Shown: piece by piece, positions 12,926 to 25,985 of the stretch | Layout of the letters: each line of letters starts with the position of its first letter | Numbering within the stretch: position 1 is the stretch's first letter | Assembly (NCBI GenBank): GCA_030068075.1 | Contig: CM057832.1 | Location: 79,392,502-79,456,501, forward strand | Length of the DNA stretch: 64,000 bases | From: Paguma larvata | Lineage: Eukaryota > Chordata > Mammalia > Carnivora > Viverridae | Reading direction: 5' to 3' | Made by a program: the position numbers and the translations under genes | The notes under the pieces: model-generated | The model's input: only the letters and a program-made list of their open reading frames with translations | Databases searched by the model: none | Told to the model about the DNA's origin: nothing

Positions 12926-13570
12926 ATACATATGAATGCAATGGCTTATGAGTTCAGTTCAATATTCATTTCTTTGCTGTCAAGAGGCAAAAGAATGGAA
13001 AGAAAATTTTTGAAAAGTCCTACTATATTCAATGTTCATAGTTTCTGTTCATTATAACTAAACTACAAAAACTATATTTTTGTAGCAAACTATTATCCAA
13101 AAATATTCTATTTAATGAGGTTTTTTGTCTATAAAACAAAAGATAGAATGTCCTTGTAAGTCTATCTCACAATAAATTTCCTATGGATTAGCTTAAGTAA
13201 ACCAATTTAAGTGAATTAACAAGAGAAAACATAGTTAGGTATATTTGAGCGACACTGCATGCACTGATGGTACTTTTTGTCACTCAGACTAAAATGGAAT
13301 AAGAAAATACAAACTTCAGAATTCTACATTATAATTTTGTTTACAATTATTCATTTTACCTTTAATGAAATATTTCAACACATTTTAGGAATATAAGTCA
13401 ATTTTTCTTATAATACCTCATTAATAACTAATAGAGTTACTTAGGTTAAAAATCCACAGTTGCTAAATCATTGCTTTTATTTCTTAAATTATACAGTAAA
13501 GAGACATCATCTCTTTATTGTTGCCTAAGATTTTTGCATGATCCCATTTGTTGTTAAGAAAGAAACATTT

Positions 13571-13795
13571 GGGACATGTGGATGGCTCATTCCATTAAGC
13601 ATCAGACTTCAGCTCAGGTCATGATCTCAGAGTTTGTGAGTTCCAACCCCACGTGGAACTATGTGCTAATAGCGCACACAGAGCCCGCTTGGGATTCTCT
13701 GTCTCCCTGTCTCTCTGCCTCCTCCCAGCTGTTGCAGGCGTATGTGTGATCTTTCTCTCTCTCTCTCTCTCTCTCTCAAAAATAAATATTAAGAA
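13571..13795 (+). repeat. CAN-SINE, plus, diverged
   Basis: Decayed head gacatgtggatggctcattcc, then ctcaggtcatgatctcag, (CT)n and aataaatatt tail. Flanks share a(a)aacattt. Confidence 0.85.
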
Positions 13796-15439
13796 AAAAT
13801 AAAACATTTTCTGCAAATAAAATATGTTGTCTAATGTACTCACAAAACTCAACTTGTGTTTAATTTACAATTAGTGAACTACATTTAATGAATCCAAAAA
13901 CACCTCAGAAAGGTCTGTTGTATGAATTCTAGATAGAAATCTCTGCTGTTTTCACCTGGTATATGCTGAGAATTAACTAAACACCTTACTATCTTTTTTA
14001 AAGTTAAAAATCCATCAACTAGTGACTTATGGCCTTATGCCAAGTTTTTTTTCGTGCACATGTCAAATAAACCATTGTGCCAAAATGACAGTAAGACTTC
14101 ATAAACTTGGCAAACATGTAAGAGTAAAGACCAGAAAAAAAAAAAAACTGAAATATTGATACTGTCTATAAAATGCAGAGTCCCTTAAAAACATATAAAA
14201 AGTTAATACTTCCATTACATAAATGTGAAACTAAACCTGAAACTTGCTCTGTTTCCATCTTAAAGTAACAGTAAACGTTTGTTTAAATAAAACACTGCTC
14301 CATAATTAATACTGTTTAATAACTTGTAGTTTAAATAAAATAACTTGTTTAAATAAGTGTAACTGTGCAATCCTTTGCTATAGATTTCTTTATCCTAAGA
14401 GTAGGCCTATAGCACACTGAGATTTTAGGGGGTTAATAGCATAATTGTTCTTGTAAATGAGTTAATCCTAAAAAGGTACTTTAATTAAAAGAAACACTGC
14501 AATTTTAGAATTAACAGAATAAAAAGCTGCCTAATGGAAATGTTTGTGCTCTTTAAAACTTTGTATGCTTCTAGCACCAGTCTTATAAAAAACAGTTAGT
14601 GATTTTATAAATACTTATAAATGAAACACTTTTTGTGATTAATCCAAGTATTAAAAAAAATGTCTTTTTGACTTCTCATTCCAATCTTTGTCTTATGACA
14701 GAGACTAAGAGATTTCAGATAGTATTGCTATAGGTTTATCCTTCAAGAAACTTTGCAGTTTCTAAAGTGGTGGGCTAGATTGTTCAATCTAATCTTCTAA
14801 CTGAAAACAACTGAAATGCTATTTAAAGTTTAAACAAATTTTCTTAAAGTACTGAAGAGCAGTCAAGAGACTAGAAGTCAATAGGTCAAAAATCTAAGGG
14901 AAAGAGGAATCCAGATAGCTAAGTGGAACACCTGACCTCCTTCGCCATGCTTGTCCCCAGGACACTTACTGATCCAGGTACATGCCATTTGGTTTTGGCA
15001 GTGTCATCTGTAATGGGAACAGATGTCAAGACCAAGGGCCAACCCAAGATGAAGAATCAAATAGGATCTCAAAGGGACACAATGGATTAGAGTATGGATA
15101 AACCAGATGTAGACGCATCCTTACTTCTCTCACTTATACTCATGGCACAGTGTGGAACATGGGAGAGAGTCAAAGAAAAGTATCCTGAGAACTTGAGACC
15201 ATAGGATGGCCTTAAGACAGATTTTTTTTTTTTTTTTTAAAGATTCATATTCAGGGAACCTAAGCTGTGAAATGGTTTAAGGTGGTGTCAGGCTGGTGGT
15301 ATACCAGCCCCCTGAACTAAGCAAAAGTAAATCCTTCCATGAAAAAGGCACCTTTATCCTAGGCTTTAAAGAATCCCTTCAAAATATTTTCTCACAAATG
15401 ATAAGTCCACAAGGAAACATATCATAAGTAAATAACTAA
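13796..15439. other. AT-rich intergenic sequence
   Basis: A T18 run lies at about 15221-15238. No gene recognised. The last 200 bases may already be old-L1 5' sequence. Confidence 0.45.
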
Positions 15440-16828
15440 AACAATAATTCAAAGAAACAGATATACAAAGATGTCAGATATTGGAAATATTACATATAAT
15501 TATAAAATAAATACAGTATTCTATTTAAACAAATAAAAATATAACCCTGAAAATATCTGAGAGGAACAGGTAACTCTAAAAAGAAACCTACCATATTTGA
15601 AAAAAAGAAGCCTACCATATTTGAAAAAATTTTATTCTAGAAATTAAAAAAAGTAATAATGAAATTTAGAATTCTGAACATATTAAACATTACCAAATGG
15701 TGATTTAGAAGGAAAAGAGGAAGGAACAGATAATATTTAAAGAAATATTGACTTAAAAACCTCCCAAATTTGATGAAAATTACTAATTAATACATGCAAG
15801 AAGCTCAACAAAACTCCAAGTGGGATAAATGCAAAAAAAGCACAGCTAGGCACATCATGATCAAAATATCAGAAGACAAAAGAAAACTTGAAGGGGCAAG
15901 AGACAGGTTTCTCAACAGAATTAACACCTGATTTCTCATCAAAAAACACAGAAGCGAGAAGATGGTGGGATAACATATCCAAATACTGAAAGAAAAAGAC
16001 TATCAACCAAGACTCCTATATCCAACAAAACCATCCTTCAAAACTTAAGGGGGGGAAAAAAGACATCCCCAGATAAAAACAGGATTTGTCACCAGCATAT
16101 CTGCCATACAAGAAATATTAAAGGGAATACTATAGGCTGAAATGAAAAGACACTAGACAGTAACTCAAATCCACATGAAGAAATACAGAGCACTAGTAAA
16201 GACAATTGAATAGGTAAATGTAGAAACAGTATAAATGTATTTTAAATTTGGAATTCCTTTTTTATATCTCCAATCTGATTTTTAAAACAACTACATGAAG
16301 GAATGATTACCATCAGTGTGGATGGGCATATAATATATAAAGATGTAATATGTAAGACACTAATAGCACAAAGGAGAAACGAGGGAGTGAAAATATATAG
16401 GAGCCAAGATTTTGTACCCTACTGTAAATTAAGTTGTTTTTACTTTGAACTATGTTGTTATAAGACAAGATTTTAACTGTATTCCCTAGGAAACCCAACA
16501 AAAATGTAACTCAAAAAACAAATACAATAAAAAAAAATGACAAGCTAATTAAAATGGTACATTATATCTATTTTAATTCAAAAGAAGGAAATAATGGAGG
16601 AATAGAGGAACAAAAGGAAATGACATATAGAAAAAATAGAAAATGCAAATATAAATCATTCCTTATCATTAATTGTATTAATATAAACAGATTAATATCT
16701 CCAACTAAAAGACAAATATTGGAAGAATGGATTTCATTTAAAAAGAAAGCATAATCCAATTCTATACTGTCTACATACAAGACACAAACTACAATTCAAA
16801 GACATAAATAACTTGAAAGGAAAAGGAT

Positions 16829-18334
16829 TTGCAATCCCTATCAAAATAACACCAGCACTCTTCACAGAGCTAGAGCAAACAATCCTAAAATTTATATGGA
16901 AACAGAAAAGACCCCGAATAGCCAAAGCAATCTTGAAAAAGAAAACCAAAGCTGGAGGCATCACAATCCCAGACTTCAAGCAGTATTACAAATCTGTAAT
17001 CATCAAGACAGTATGGTATGGCACAAAAAAAGACACTTAGATCAATGGAACAGAACAGAGAGCGCAGAAATGGACCCACAAATATGTGGCCAACTAATCT
17101 TTGACAAAGCGGGAAAGAATATGCTTTGGATATTTGAATAAAGACAGTCCCTTCAGCAAATGGTGCTGGGAAAACTAGAAAACGGCATGCAGAAAAATGA
17201 ACCTGGACCACTTTCTTTTTTTAAAAAAATTTCTAAATATTTATTTTTGAGAGAGACAGAGAGACAGAGCACTAACAGGGGACGGGCAGAGAGAAAGGGA
17301 GACACAGAATCTGAACCAGGTTCCAGGCTCTGAGCTGTCAGCACAGAGCCTGACATAGGGCTCGATCCCACACTGTGAGATCATGACCAGAGCCAAAGTC
17401 AGATGCTTAACTGACTGAGCCACCTAGGCGCCCCTCACCTGGACCACTTTCTTACACCATACACAAAAATAAACTCCAAATGGATGAAAGACCTAAACAT
17501 AAGATAGGAAGTCATCAAAATCCTAGAGGAGAAAGTAGGCAAAAACCTCTTTGACCTCTGCCACAGCAACTTCTTACTCAACACGTCTCTGGAGGCAAGG
17601 GAAACAAAAGCAAAAATGAATTATTGGGACCTCATCAAAATAAAAAGCTTCTGCACAGCGAAGGAAACAATCAGCAAAACTAAAAGGCAACTGGCAGAAT
17701 GAGAGAAGATATTTGCCTATGACTTATCAGAGAAAGGATTAGTATCCAAAATCTATAAAGAATTTATCAAACTCAATACCCAAAAACCAAATAATCCAGT
17801 GAAGAAATGGGCAGAAGACATGAATAGACACTTCTCCAGAGAGGACATCCAGATGTCAACCGATCCATGAAAAGACAATAGCCAAAGCATGGAAAGAGCC
17901 CAAATACCCATTGACAGAAGAATCGATAAAGAAGATGTAGTGTATATATACAATGGAGTATTACTTAGTAATCAAAAAGAATAAAATCTTGCCATTTGCA
18001 ACTATGTGGATAGAACTAAAAGGTATTATGCTAAAGAAAATTAGTCCATCAGAGAAAGACAAATACCATGTGACTTCACTCATACAAGGAATTTAAGATA
18101 CAAAACAGATAAACATAAGGGAAGGGAAGTAAAAATAATATAAAAACAGAGAAGGGAACAAAATATAAGAGACTCTTGAATATAGAGAACAAACAGAGGG
18201 TTGCTGGAGGGGTTATGGGGAGGATGGGTTAAATAGGCAAGGGACATTAAGAAATCTGTGAAATCATTGTTGCACTATATACTAACTAACTTGGATGTAA
18301 ATTAAAAAATAAAATAAATAAATTATAAAAAAAA
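16829..18334 (+). mobile_element. 5'-truncated L1 insertion with target-site duplications
   Basis: Inserted into an older L1. The 14-bp duplication gaaaggaaaaggat flanks it at 16815-16828 and 18335-18348. The left part encodes an ORF2 C-terminal piece, including [20 protein letters not shown] and [14 protein letters not shown], which then degrades with stops. The right part is the L1 3' end with a short A-rich tail. A SINE (17218-17436) was inserted later. It is truncated and carries no intact ORF, so it cannot be autonomous. Confidence 0.9.
17218..17436 (-). repeat. CAN-SINE, minus, nested in the L1 insertion
   Basis: Perfect 17-bp target-site duplication acctggaccactttctt at 17201-17217 and 17437-17453. 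Ends gactgagccacctaggcgcc. Confidence 0.95.
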
Positions 18335-18519
18335 GAAAGGAAAAGGATGGGAAGTGATACACCACACAAATGGTATATAAAAGAGAATTGAAGTGGCTAT
18401 ATATTTTGTATAATATCATATACAAAAAAAAGACTTTAAGACAAAATTTGTTACTAGAGACAAAGAGGGATATTTTACAAAGACAAAAGGACTGATCTAT
18501 CAAGAAGACATAACAATTT

Positions 18520-18735
18520 TTTTTATTTTTTTAAGATGTTTATTCATTTTTGAGAGAGAGCGAGAGAGAGACAGAGCATGAACTGGGGAGGGGCAGAGAG
18601 AGAGAGGGAGACACAGAATCTGAAGCAGGCTCCAGGCTCCAAGCCATCAGCACAGAGCCTGACCCAGGGCTTGAACCCACAAATCACGAGATCAAAGTCA
18701 GACGCTCAACTGGCTGAGCCACCCAGGTGCCCTAA
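18520..18735 (-). repeat. CAN-SINE, minus
   Basis: Duplication agacataacaattt at 18506-18519 and about 18738-18751. Ends ctgagccacccaggtgccc. Confidence 0.93.
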
Positions 18736-18839
18736 AGAGACATAACAATTTCAAACATATATGCGCCTATCAACAAAGCCCCAATACATGAGGGAAAAAC
18801 TGACAGAATGGAAAGAGAAAATGACAACTTAACACTAAT

Positions 18840-19045
18840 AGAGGCACCTGGGTGGCTCAGTCAGTTAAGGGTCCAACTCTTGGTTTCAAGTCAGGTCATG
18901 ATCTCATGGTTCATGAGTTTGCCCCACATCTGGCTCTGTGCTGACACTGTGAAACCTGCTTGGGATGATCTCTCTCCCTCCCCCTCTGCCTATCCCTTGC
19001 TTCCTCTCTCTCTCTCTCAAAATAAATAAATAAACTTTAAAAAAA
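18840..19045 (+). repeat. CAN-SINE, plus
   Basis: Head gaggcacctgggtggctcag, then ggtcatgatctcatgg, (CT)n and aaataaataaataaac tail. Confidence 0.92.
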
Positions 19046-19199
19046 CTTATAAAAGAAAATACAATACATAAATTCCCATTCATTTACGTATTGCCCATGG
19101 ATGCTTTCATGCTACAACAGCAGAGCTGAGTAACTGGAACAGAAGCCATACAATCTCACAAAGTCTAAAATATGTTCTACTTAGCACTTTTTAAAAAAA

Positions 19200-20400
19200 G
19201 TTTGGAACTTCTGGTTTCTGCTCCAAAATGTATACAGCTTGGAAGTCTTCACTTACACCTTTATAACAAGACTAAAGGCAAACAAACTGAAAATGAATGA
19301 CTTTTCTTAGACCCATCAGAGAATGAAGATCACAGGACAAACCATCACCCAGAGATCTGAGAGACAGCCAAACATTGAGAATCACAGCTGAGACCAGCTT
19401 ACCTGGAGCAAAGATGCTAAAGTCTTAAACTGCTACGAATACTTAATTAAGTGATAATCTTCACAAATTGGTGGATGCTGAGTGTGTACTAAGTCAAGAC
19501 TGAGAAACTCCTTGGGGACCTAATCTTAGGGGAACCCAAATATTTTTGTGAGTTTTACTTCAAGGAACCTCACCAGGTTCTTATGGTAATGACCCCCCAA
19601 AATACCCACCCATTTTAAATTATCATTTTGAAATACACCTAAAACATTCTCTGTAATAAAGGCCAATGCTCCAAGTAAAATGATGTTACCAGACCCTTAT
19701 ATGACCCAGGGAAGGGCAATTAGCCAATTCCAGCCCCTCTTGAAATCCTCCCAATTAAACCTAACAAGAAAAAAAGCAAAAAGCTAAGAAACACCTCTGA
19801 AAGCGACAGCCCAAGGACTCAGGCCCACTAGACACTGAGAGTCATTCATAAAATTACAGAACAATTCCTCTCCCACAACACTTTAGTGCCACATCAACAG
19901 GGTTCCAGTATAATAACAGCGGATTATAACTGAAAGGGTGTCAAGATACAGATTCTGTTTAAGAAGGAGTTCTTAGGGAAACCTAAGATGACAGAGGAGA
20001 GAAAACAAAAGTGCACTTGAGGAAACTGAATCTTATGGCCCCTACAGCTATAGCTACAGCTAAAACATGAAACACATTCCAGCTCCTAACCACATGAACA
20101 TAAGAAGACTTCTTACTAAAGGCCCATTTCCCTCAGTTTCTATTGTTCCAGATATCACATCCAGTGTTCAACAAAAGATTACAAGGCATGCTAGAAGGAA
20201 AGAACACAAACAACCCCCAAGAATCTGAAGTGACAAAGCTAACACAGAACAAGATTCGGTAAGGGGTGATGAAGATGTTCTGAATTACACGGTGGTGATG
20301 GTTGTATAACCTTGTGGCTATACTAAAAACAGCTACATTTTACACTTTAAAAGTGTGACCTTTGTGGTATGCAATGATCTCAGTTAAAATATGGTTTTAA
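19200..20400 (+). repeat. Second old L1M-type element: 5' region joined to 3' end
   Basis: It resembles the 5' region of old L1M elements: ttctggtttctgctccaaaa, ggcaaacaaactgaaaatga, accagcttacctggagc and tacaaggcatgctagaagg. From about 20255 it passes to an L1M 3' end (ggtggtgatggttgtataac). Because 5' sequence follows another L1 copy, this is a separate insertion. Confidence 0.6.
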
Positions 20401-22214
20401 AAAAGATTTAACATGATTTATAACTTTTTCCAAAACAAAAATTTTTCTATACCATCCACACCCACTCAATTTGTGAAAATAACATTACAGATAAAATAAA
20501 TCTGATATTGAATGATAAATTTTAAGAATTATGATTTTTATTATATAATTCTTTGCTACCCACAACATTAACAATAAAACAGTAAACATATTGTCTTTTT
20601 TCCACTCAATAAATATATACTTAATGTCTGCCTCATATAAGAAACTGTACTATGTTGCTGGGATACAAAAATGAAGTTGATGATCCCATAAAACAGTATG
20701 AAAAGTACCAAGCGAAAGCTACATAGAGTACAATGGAGTTAAGAATATAGGAGAGCATTTCCACCTGGGGTGATCAAAGTCTTCATAGTAGAGACAGCAT
20801 TTTAATCGGGCCTTTATTTATTCATTTAACCAAGGCTGAAATGCTCGTTATGCTCAGGTAATATGTCAGGTGCAAGGAAAACAAAATTAAATATGAAATG
20901 GATTCTCGCACTGTGTCATGAAATAAAACTAGAAAAGTGTATGTACAAATATGCGTGCTTATTTTTATACGTATGGATAACTAACCACAGTATAAAGTAA
21001 TGAGAGCACTTCTGAAGACTGAGGGAATGTCAACCAAGAAGCCTAAACCCCTTCGATGGTTCCCTTCAGCCTTTCAGAAAAATTTCAACTGCAGAAATAT
21101 GGCCTCGAGTTTCCTATGATTCAGCCTCTGACTAAATTCCTAGGTGACTTCCTCTACTGCTTCTTTATTACATCTATATTATGTGTTGGCTATTCTATCC
21201 TTTCCTATTGTCCCCCATCCTTTCCTTTCATCCCTCCATCCATTCATTTAAGTACTAATTCAGAGCCCACTATACGTAAGGCAAGGCACAGGGATACAGC
21301 AGCACACAGGACAAACAGGGTTCTAGCCCTTGTGGAGTTGGTCTTCTATACAAGGATAAAGATACTGAACTAATAAGACAATTAATAGTTAGATGTGATA
21401 TATGCGACAAGAAAATACAAGAGTCTATGAGTATACAATGATAGTTGTAGTCCTTCCTCTGCGGTATTTGACTTCATGTGTAGTAAGTAGCAAATCCTCT
21501 ACATTCCTTGGTAAGAATTTGTATCACAGACGATGGAAGATAAACCTTAAAAATTTCAAGGGATTGCAATCATAGTGAAGTTACTAAGAGTTCCGTCATC
21601 TGGGGCATGTCACAAAATTTCAACCAAGGTGAAGGGCAAGTTGCTTCATCCATACTCTGCCACTGAGAAAGAGACACATAGGTCCCTTTGGATTCAGCAG
21701 GCCACATATATTCTATTTGAATGTTCTAGTTTGAGTAATTTGTTGAGTAATTCATAGTTTTGAATGGATCCCAGAGCTTCTAGGCAAGCTGATCTTGGGC
21801 CATATGATCCAGAAGACCCAGTAGTAGGGAGGAAAAAAATCATGGCAATACCCTAAGGTTAGGGAAAAGGGTTTTTCTCCTAAGGTTTGGAGGGAAAGCC
21901 ACCTATTCATTTTCTACTGATAAATATTACCCTTTTGGGAAATAGTTCTAGGCTTGCTACTGGGCTCCCCAGACTAAATACCTGATTCACGGTATACCAG
22001 ATAACCATGCAACATGAGCTGTCCATGGTGAGCTGCCCAGTGTAGCACATAGAAAACAAAAAAGATATAGAAAGGACGAAAAACTGGAGCTAGGTAATCA
22101 TACTCACAGTTGACATTCGGGTGACAGCAACACTGAATCAGAAATCACTTTACAAACATTGTCAGGCCAGTAAAAATTACTAGCTTGGTCTTCTTTCAGT
22201 TACTGAGGCATGTT
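20401..22214. other. Intergenic sequence
   Basis: An ancient repeat trace lies at about 21230-21420 (cacagggatacagcagcacac, then ttgtggagttggtcttc). The rest is unique with no gene recognised. Confidence 0.45.
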
Positions 22215-22615
22215 ATGTAGACTCGTTTCTTCTTAGAGCCTTCACACATACTGTTTCCACTGCTGGTGAGGTTCTTTCCCTGCTTTTCACAGGGCTGGTT
22301 CTTTCTCATCTTTCATGTCTCAGCTTAAGTATCACCACCCAGAACAGACTTCCCTGACCACACTGTCTAAAGCTATGCTCTTACCCCCACACTCTTATCA
22401 TCTGTCATGGTACTTTGCCTTTCCCTTCTGGGCCTTATATTACAATTTGGTGTTATACATTTGTCTGTTTACTTGAATATTGTGTATATCACCCACCAGA
22501 CAGTAAGTCCCCCAAGAAAGTAAGAATAATGTCTGTTTTTCTCACCATTGTATACCCAGCCGTTGGCACAGTGTCTCATACACAGAAACAGTCATTAAAA
22601 TTGGTGGAATAATGA
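22215..22615 (+). repeat. L2 LINE 3' fragment, sense
   Basis: It follows the L2 3' order: ctggttctttctcatctttc, cttccctgaccacactgtct, gtaagtcccccaagaaagta and tacccagccgttggcacagt. Confidence 0.8.
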
Positions 22616-23806
22616 AGTACAACTGCTTGGACTCTCATCCCTCAGGAATGGTAGCCATCCTTCTCCTTCTATAAACCAAACGGTCCATCTTTTGCACTGG
22701 CCTTTTTGCACACTGATGGTGATTTGGGAGACTTACCAGAGAAATTAAAGTGTCTAAAGTTAGAAGAAATTGGGGAGTTACTCTGGCATTCCTTCCTAAA
22801 ACTTACCCTATGGGACTATACTTCTCCATAAATGCTATACTGCAAGTAAGAGCACAATTCAATATTCACCAAAGAAAGCTCATCATTTCCTGTGGGTAAT
22901 TTTGGCCTAATGTCAATTTTGACAAGTCTCAGCCCTGGCTTAAAATATGGAAACAAGAAAGTGAGAAATATGCTATATTTTTGTGACCAAATTTCTGGGT
23001 TGAAAAATTAAGAAGGAGATGAAAGAAGAGGAGGTACAGCCTTGTCTTACTTTGAGACAATTACTGAAGAAGTCTCAGACTGAGCGTCTTCTGTAGTCAA
23101 ATGAACCTAATTTTCTAAACTGCTAATTTTCTAAATGAGTCTAAGGTTTTTATTATAGTAATATTCATACTAAAGAATAAACAAAACAGAAAAAAAGGAA
23201 AAAGGCCCTAAGAATGCACTCATAATTGGGAATTTGTTTCACTTAGCCGTCTAATAGAAGGCATATTACTAAGAAAATTCCCACAACAATCTGCTGTCTT
23301 TGATATATAAAAACATTCATTGCATTGTGGAAGCTTACCTATCTCCCTAGCTATTTCCACATACGAGTCCAGCACTGGCTCTTTTTCTCTACGTTTCTCG
23401 CAGACATCTTCTTCTGTTGTTTTCTGAAGATTACATCATGGGTCTCCTGGGCCTCTGTGGCAGGAAGAAAGAAGAGGGCCAAGCAAAGGATGACATTTCC
23501 AGACTATCAAATGTCAAGAAAAATAAAACATCACTTACTCAGCAACAAAAACCTTATTATGCAACTTGTATCCTCACTTCTGTATCCTCAGTGATTCTAA
23601 TATCAGCATTAACTGGTTATTTAAAGTCATCTTCACGATTAGCATCTTGATAGCATTTACTAACTGTCAGGTTAAGAAAACTTCATGTTTTAAGTAGGAG
23701 ATTTACAATCAGTATAATTTTCTTTAAAAATATTAAACAACGGAATTTCAAAGTGAAAGTATTTACCTTAGTCTTAGTTTACTGTTCTTTTAATACTGAT
23801 TTACTT
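22616..23806. other. Unique intergenic sequence
   Basis: It contains the candidate 70-codon ORF (23438-23650). Otherwise no feature recognised. Confidence 0.45.
23438..23650 (+). other. Candidate small ORF, 70 codons, predicted membrane peptide
   Basis: The ATG is in a good Kozak context (atcATGg). The peptide starts MGLLGLCGRKKEE: Gly2 would suit N-myristoylation and Cys7 palmitoylation. It has a charged middle and a hydrophobic stretch (YATCILTSVSSVILISALTG, residues 41-60) that could span a membrane. A TATA-like tatataaaaa lies at 23304-23313, and a possible ATTAAA poly(A) signal follows near 23733. I recognise no family. ORFs of this size are common by chance, so confidence is low. Confidence 0.15.
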
Positions 23807-24048
23807 ATTTATTTTATTTTAATTTTAGAGAAAGAGAGCACGCACAGAAGCTGGGGAGAAGGGTAGAGTATGGGGAGGGGGGGAGAGAAAGAGAGAGAGT
23901 GAGGGAGGGAGAGAGAGAGAGAGATTGAATCTTAAGCAGGCTCCATGCTCAGCATAGAGCCCAATGTGGGGCTCCATCCCATGACCCTGGGATCATGACC
24001 CGAGCTGAAATCAAGAGTTGGACACTCAAGCGACAGAGCCACCAACCC
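23807..24048 (-). repeat. CAN-SINE, minus, older subfamily
   Basis: Perfect 15-bp duplication aatactgatttactt at 23792-23806 and 24049-24063. The body carries an expanded (GA)n and ccctgggatcatgacccgag. Confidence 0.93.
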
Positions 24049-24213
24049 AATACTGATTTACTTGTAAGGAGGCTTTCTTTAGTCATAGAAATAAGGAATC
24101 ATGTGTATAGTGCTTCCAAGTTTAAAGATGGTATCAAATGCATTCTCATCTTTATCTCAACAATTAATGAAGGGCTAACAGTATCAACTCAGTGTAAAAA
24201 AACAGTACTTGAT

Positions 24214-24435
24214 GGGGGTGCCTGAGTGGCTCAGTCAGTTGAGCATCCTACTCTTTATCTGGGCTCAGGTCATGATCTCAAGGTTCATGAGTTCCAGCCC
24301 GCCATGAGGCTCCGCACAGACAGTACAGAGCCTGCTTGGGATTCTCTCTCTCTCCCTCTGTCTGCCCCTCCCCTGTGATGCATGTTCTTGCTCTCAAAAT
24401 AAATAAATATTTAAAAATAAAAAATAAAAAAAAAT
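24214..24435 (+). repeat. CAN-SINE, plus
   Basis: Head gggtgcctgagtggctcagtc, ending in a long A-rich tail. Confidence 0.9.
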
Positions 24436-24550
24436 CTTACTTCATTATCCACAAAGTTTTCTTTGGGGAAAATAGACCCACACCCCAAGGCAAAGGGTAT
24501 ACCAAAACTCTCCTAAGTTTAATGTACATGCCATTTAAAATTCATTTATT

Positions 24551-24693
24551 GGGGCACCTGGGTGGCTCAGTCAGTTGAACAACTACTCTGTATTTTGGCT
24601 TTGGCCCTGTGTTGGGATGTGCCCTGAGCATGGAGCCTGCTTAAGATCGTCTATCTCTCGGCCCCTCCCCTGCTCATATGTGCACTCTCTTGC

Positions 24694-24724
<31 letters not shown>
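24551..24724 (+). repeat. CAN-SINE, plus, internally shortened
   Basis: The head gcacctgggtggctcagtc is present, but part of the tRNA-unrelated region is missing. It ends in an A28-like tail (about 24696-24724). Flanks resemble aaaattcatttatt and aaaaatcatttact. Confidence 0.88.
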
Positions 24725-24728
<4 letters not shown>

Positions 24729-25284
24729 TTACTAATTTCTATTCCTTTCCAGTTGGAGTGGTATTTGATAAAAACTTCAAAAATGATTATCACTCCTATT
24801 GGTTTTTCTTAAGAATTCATTAAAAGACATTGACATTGTAGCTTTTTGACTAGCATTCTTATTTCCCTTCTCCTATTTCTTTGTAAGTTCTTAGATTTTA
24901 AATTTTATGATAGTGATACAGGTGAGGTTTGGCACACTGTAATTACATAGTTACAACGGTAATATTATTAGGAAGCATTTAAAATTGAACATTTACTTTT
25001 TCTTAATGGTGGAAAGAAGTTTCTTTTTGTAATAATAGCACATGGCAAGAACATGTTTCGTACTATTTACACTCAAACTTGTGTAACATTACCATGGGAA
25101 ATGGGCTTCGACCCAAATAAACAAAGTAAATAAGCAACACGTCACAGTGGTAGAAGTAGAATAGAGTGCAGACGGAAACAGATTATAAGTTTCTTCACAC
25201 CTCTTTACGAAAGTAATTACTAGGCTCGTCATTAAAATCACCTTGTTGTCTTCTTTACTTCTAAGGCCCTTAATACATACATTA
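24725..25284. other. Unique AT-rich sequence
   Basis: No feature recognised. Confidence 0.5.
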
Positions 25285-25985
25285 GGTTTTTCATTGTAGA
25301 AAGTTTGGAACATCCAGAAGAACATAAAGAGGGTATATAGGTCTTAATTATCTCCAGTAATTCCATCACATAGAGATAATCATCGTTAATATTTCAGTTT
25401 ATAAACTCTCAGTCTATTATATGTATGTATATGTGATTACATTGATGTTACGTACAATTTATTTTAGATATATATAATTAGGTTGTCTTGTATGCTGTTT
25501 TGATATTTCTTTTTGTCCTTATGTATCTACCTTTTTTCCCCATTATCGAATAGTCTTTTAAGATATGAAAAGCATGATTCTGGGTGGGGGGGGTGGACTG
25601 TCAAAATATATTCACAGATATGTGAACAATAACTAGAGGTTACTTAAAACTAAATATCTCTAAGAAAATTAATATACATAAGAGATAGTTGACTAACAAA
25701 TATATTTTTAACATAAACTTTAAAATTTTTTCTTAAATTATAAATACTATACTTCATTTTTTGTGTTACTTAGAAAGTAAAATTCTCCTATAAATATATT
25801 TCCTACTAAGAGTTTGATATATATTCTTTTAGTTTTAATGTGCTTTTAAATGACGAATAGTATTTGATCTCATACATTTACTATAATTTACTCAATTCCC
25901 AATGTTGGGCATTTGAGGTATTTACAACATTTCATTAGGAATAAATATATTTTGCAGATCCCTGAACGTACATCTTTGACAAAAC
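25285..25985 (-). repeat. L1M-type 3' fragment, antisense, decayed
   Basis: Antisense L1M order is visible: ccatcacatagagataatca, then tcgttaatatttcag, then atgttgggcatttgaggtat and caacatttcattaggaa. Confidence 0.55.

Larger units (their letters stand above)
15440..18839 (+). repeat. Old L1M-type element, sense, split by a later L1 and by a SINE
   Basis: The first part runs to 16828, with phrases such as aagctcaacaaaactccaag, cttcaaaacttaagg and aagacaaatattggaagaat. It is interrupted by a 5'-truncated L1 at 16829-18334, then resumes with aaaaggatgggaagtgatac. A minus SINE follows at 18520-18735. The reading frames are decayed. Confidence 0.75.

Noticed and set aside
15580..15635. Tandem duplication of cctaccatatttgaaaaa
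   Set aside because: Simple slippage inside decayed L1 sequence.
16813..17040. ORF encoding a reverse-transcriptase-like protein
   Set aside because: It is the ORF2 remnant of a 5'-truncated L1, not a host gene or intact element.
21056..21373. 105-codon plus-strand open frame
   Set aside because: It ends inside an ancient interspersed repeat and shows no coding signature.
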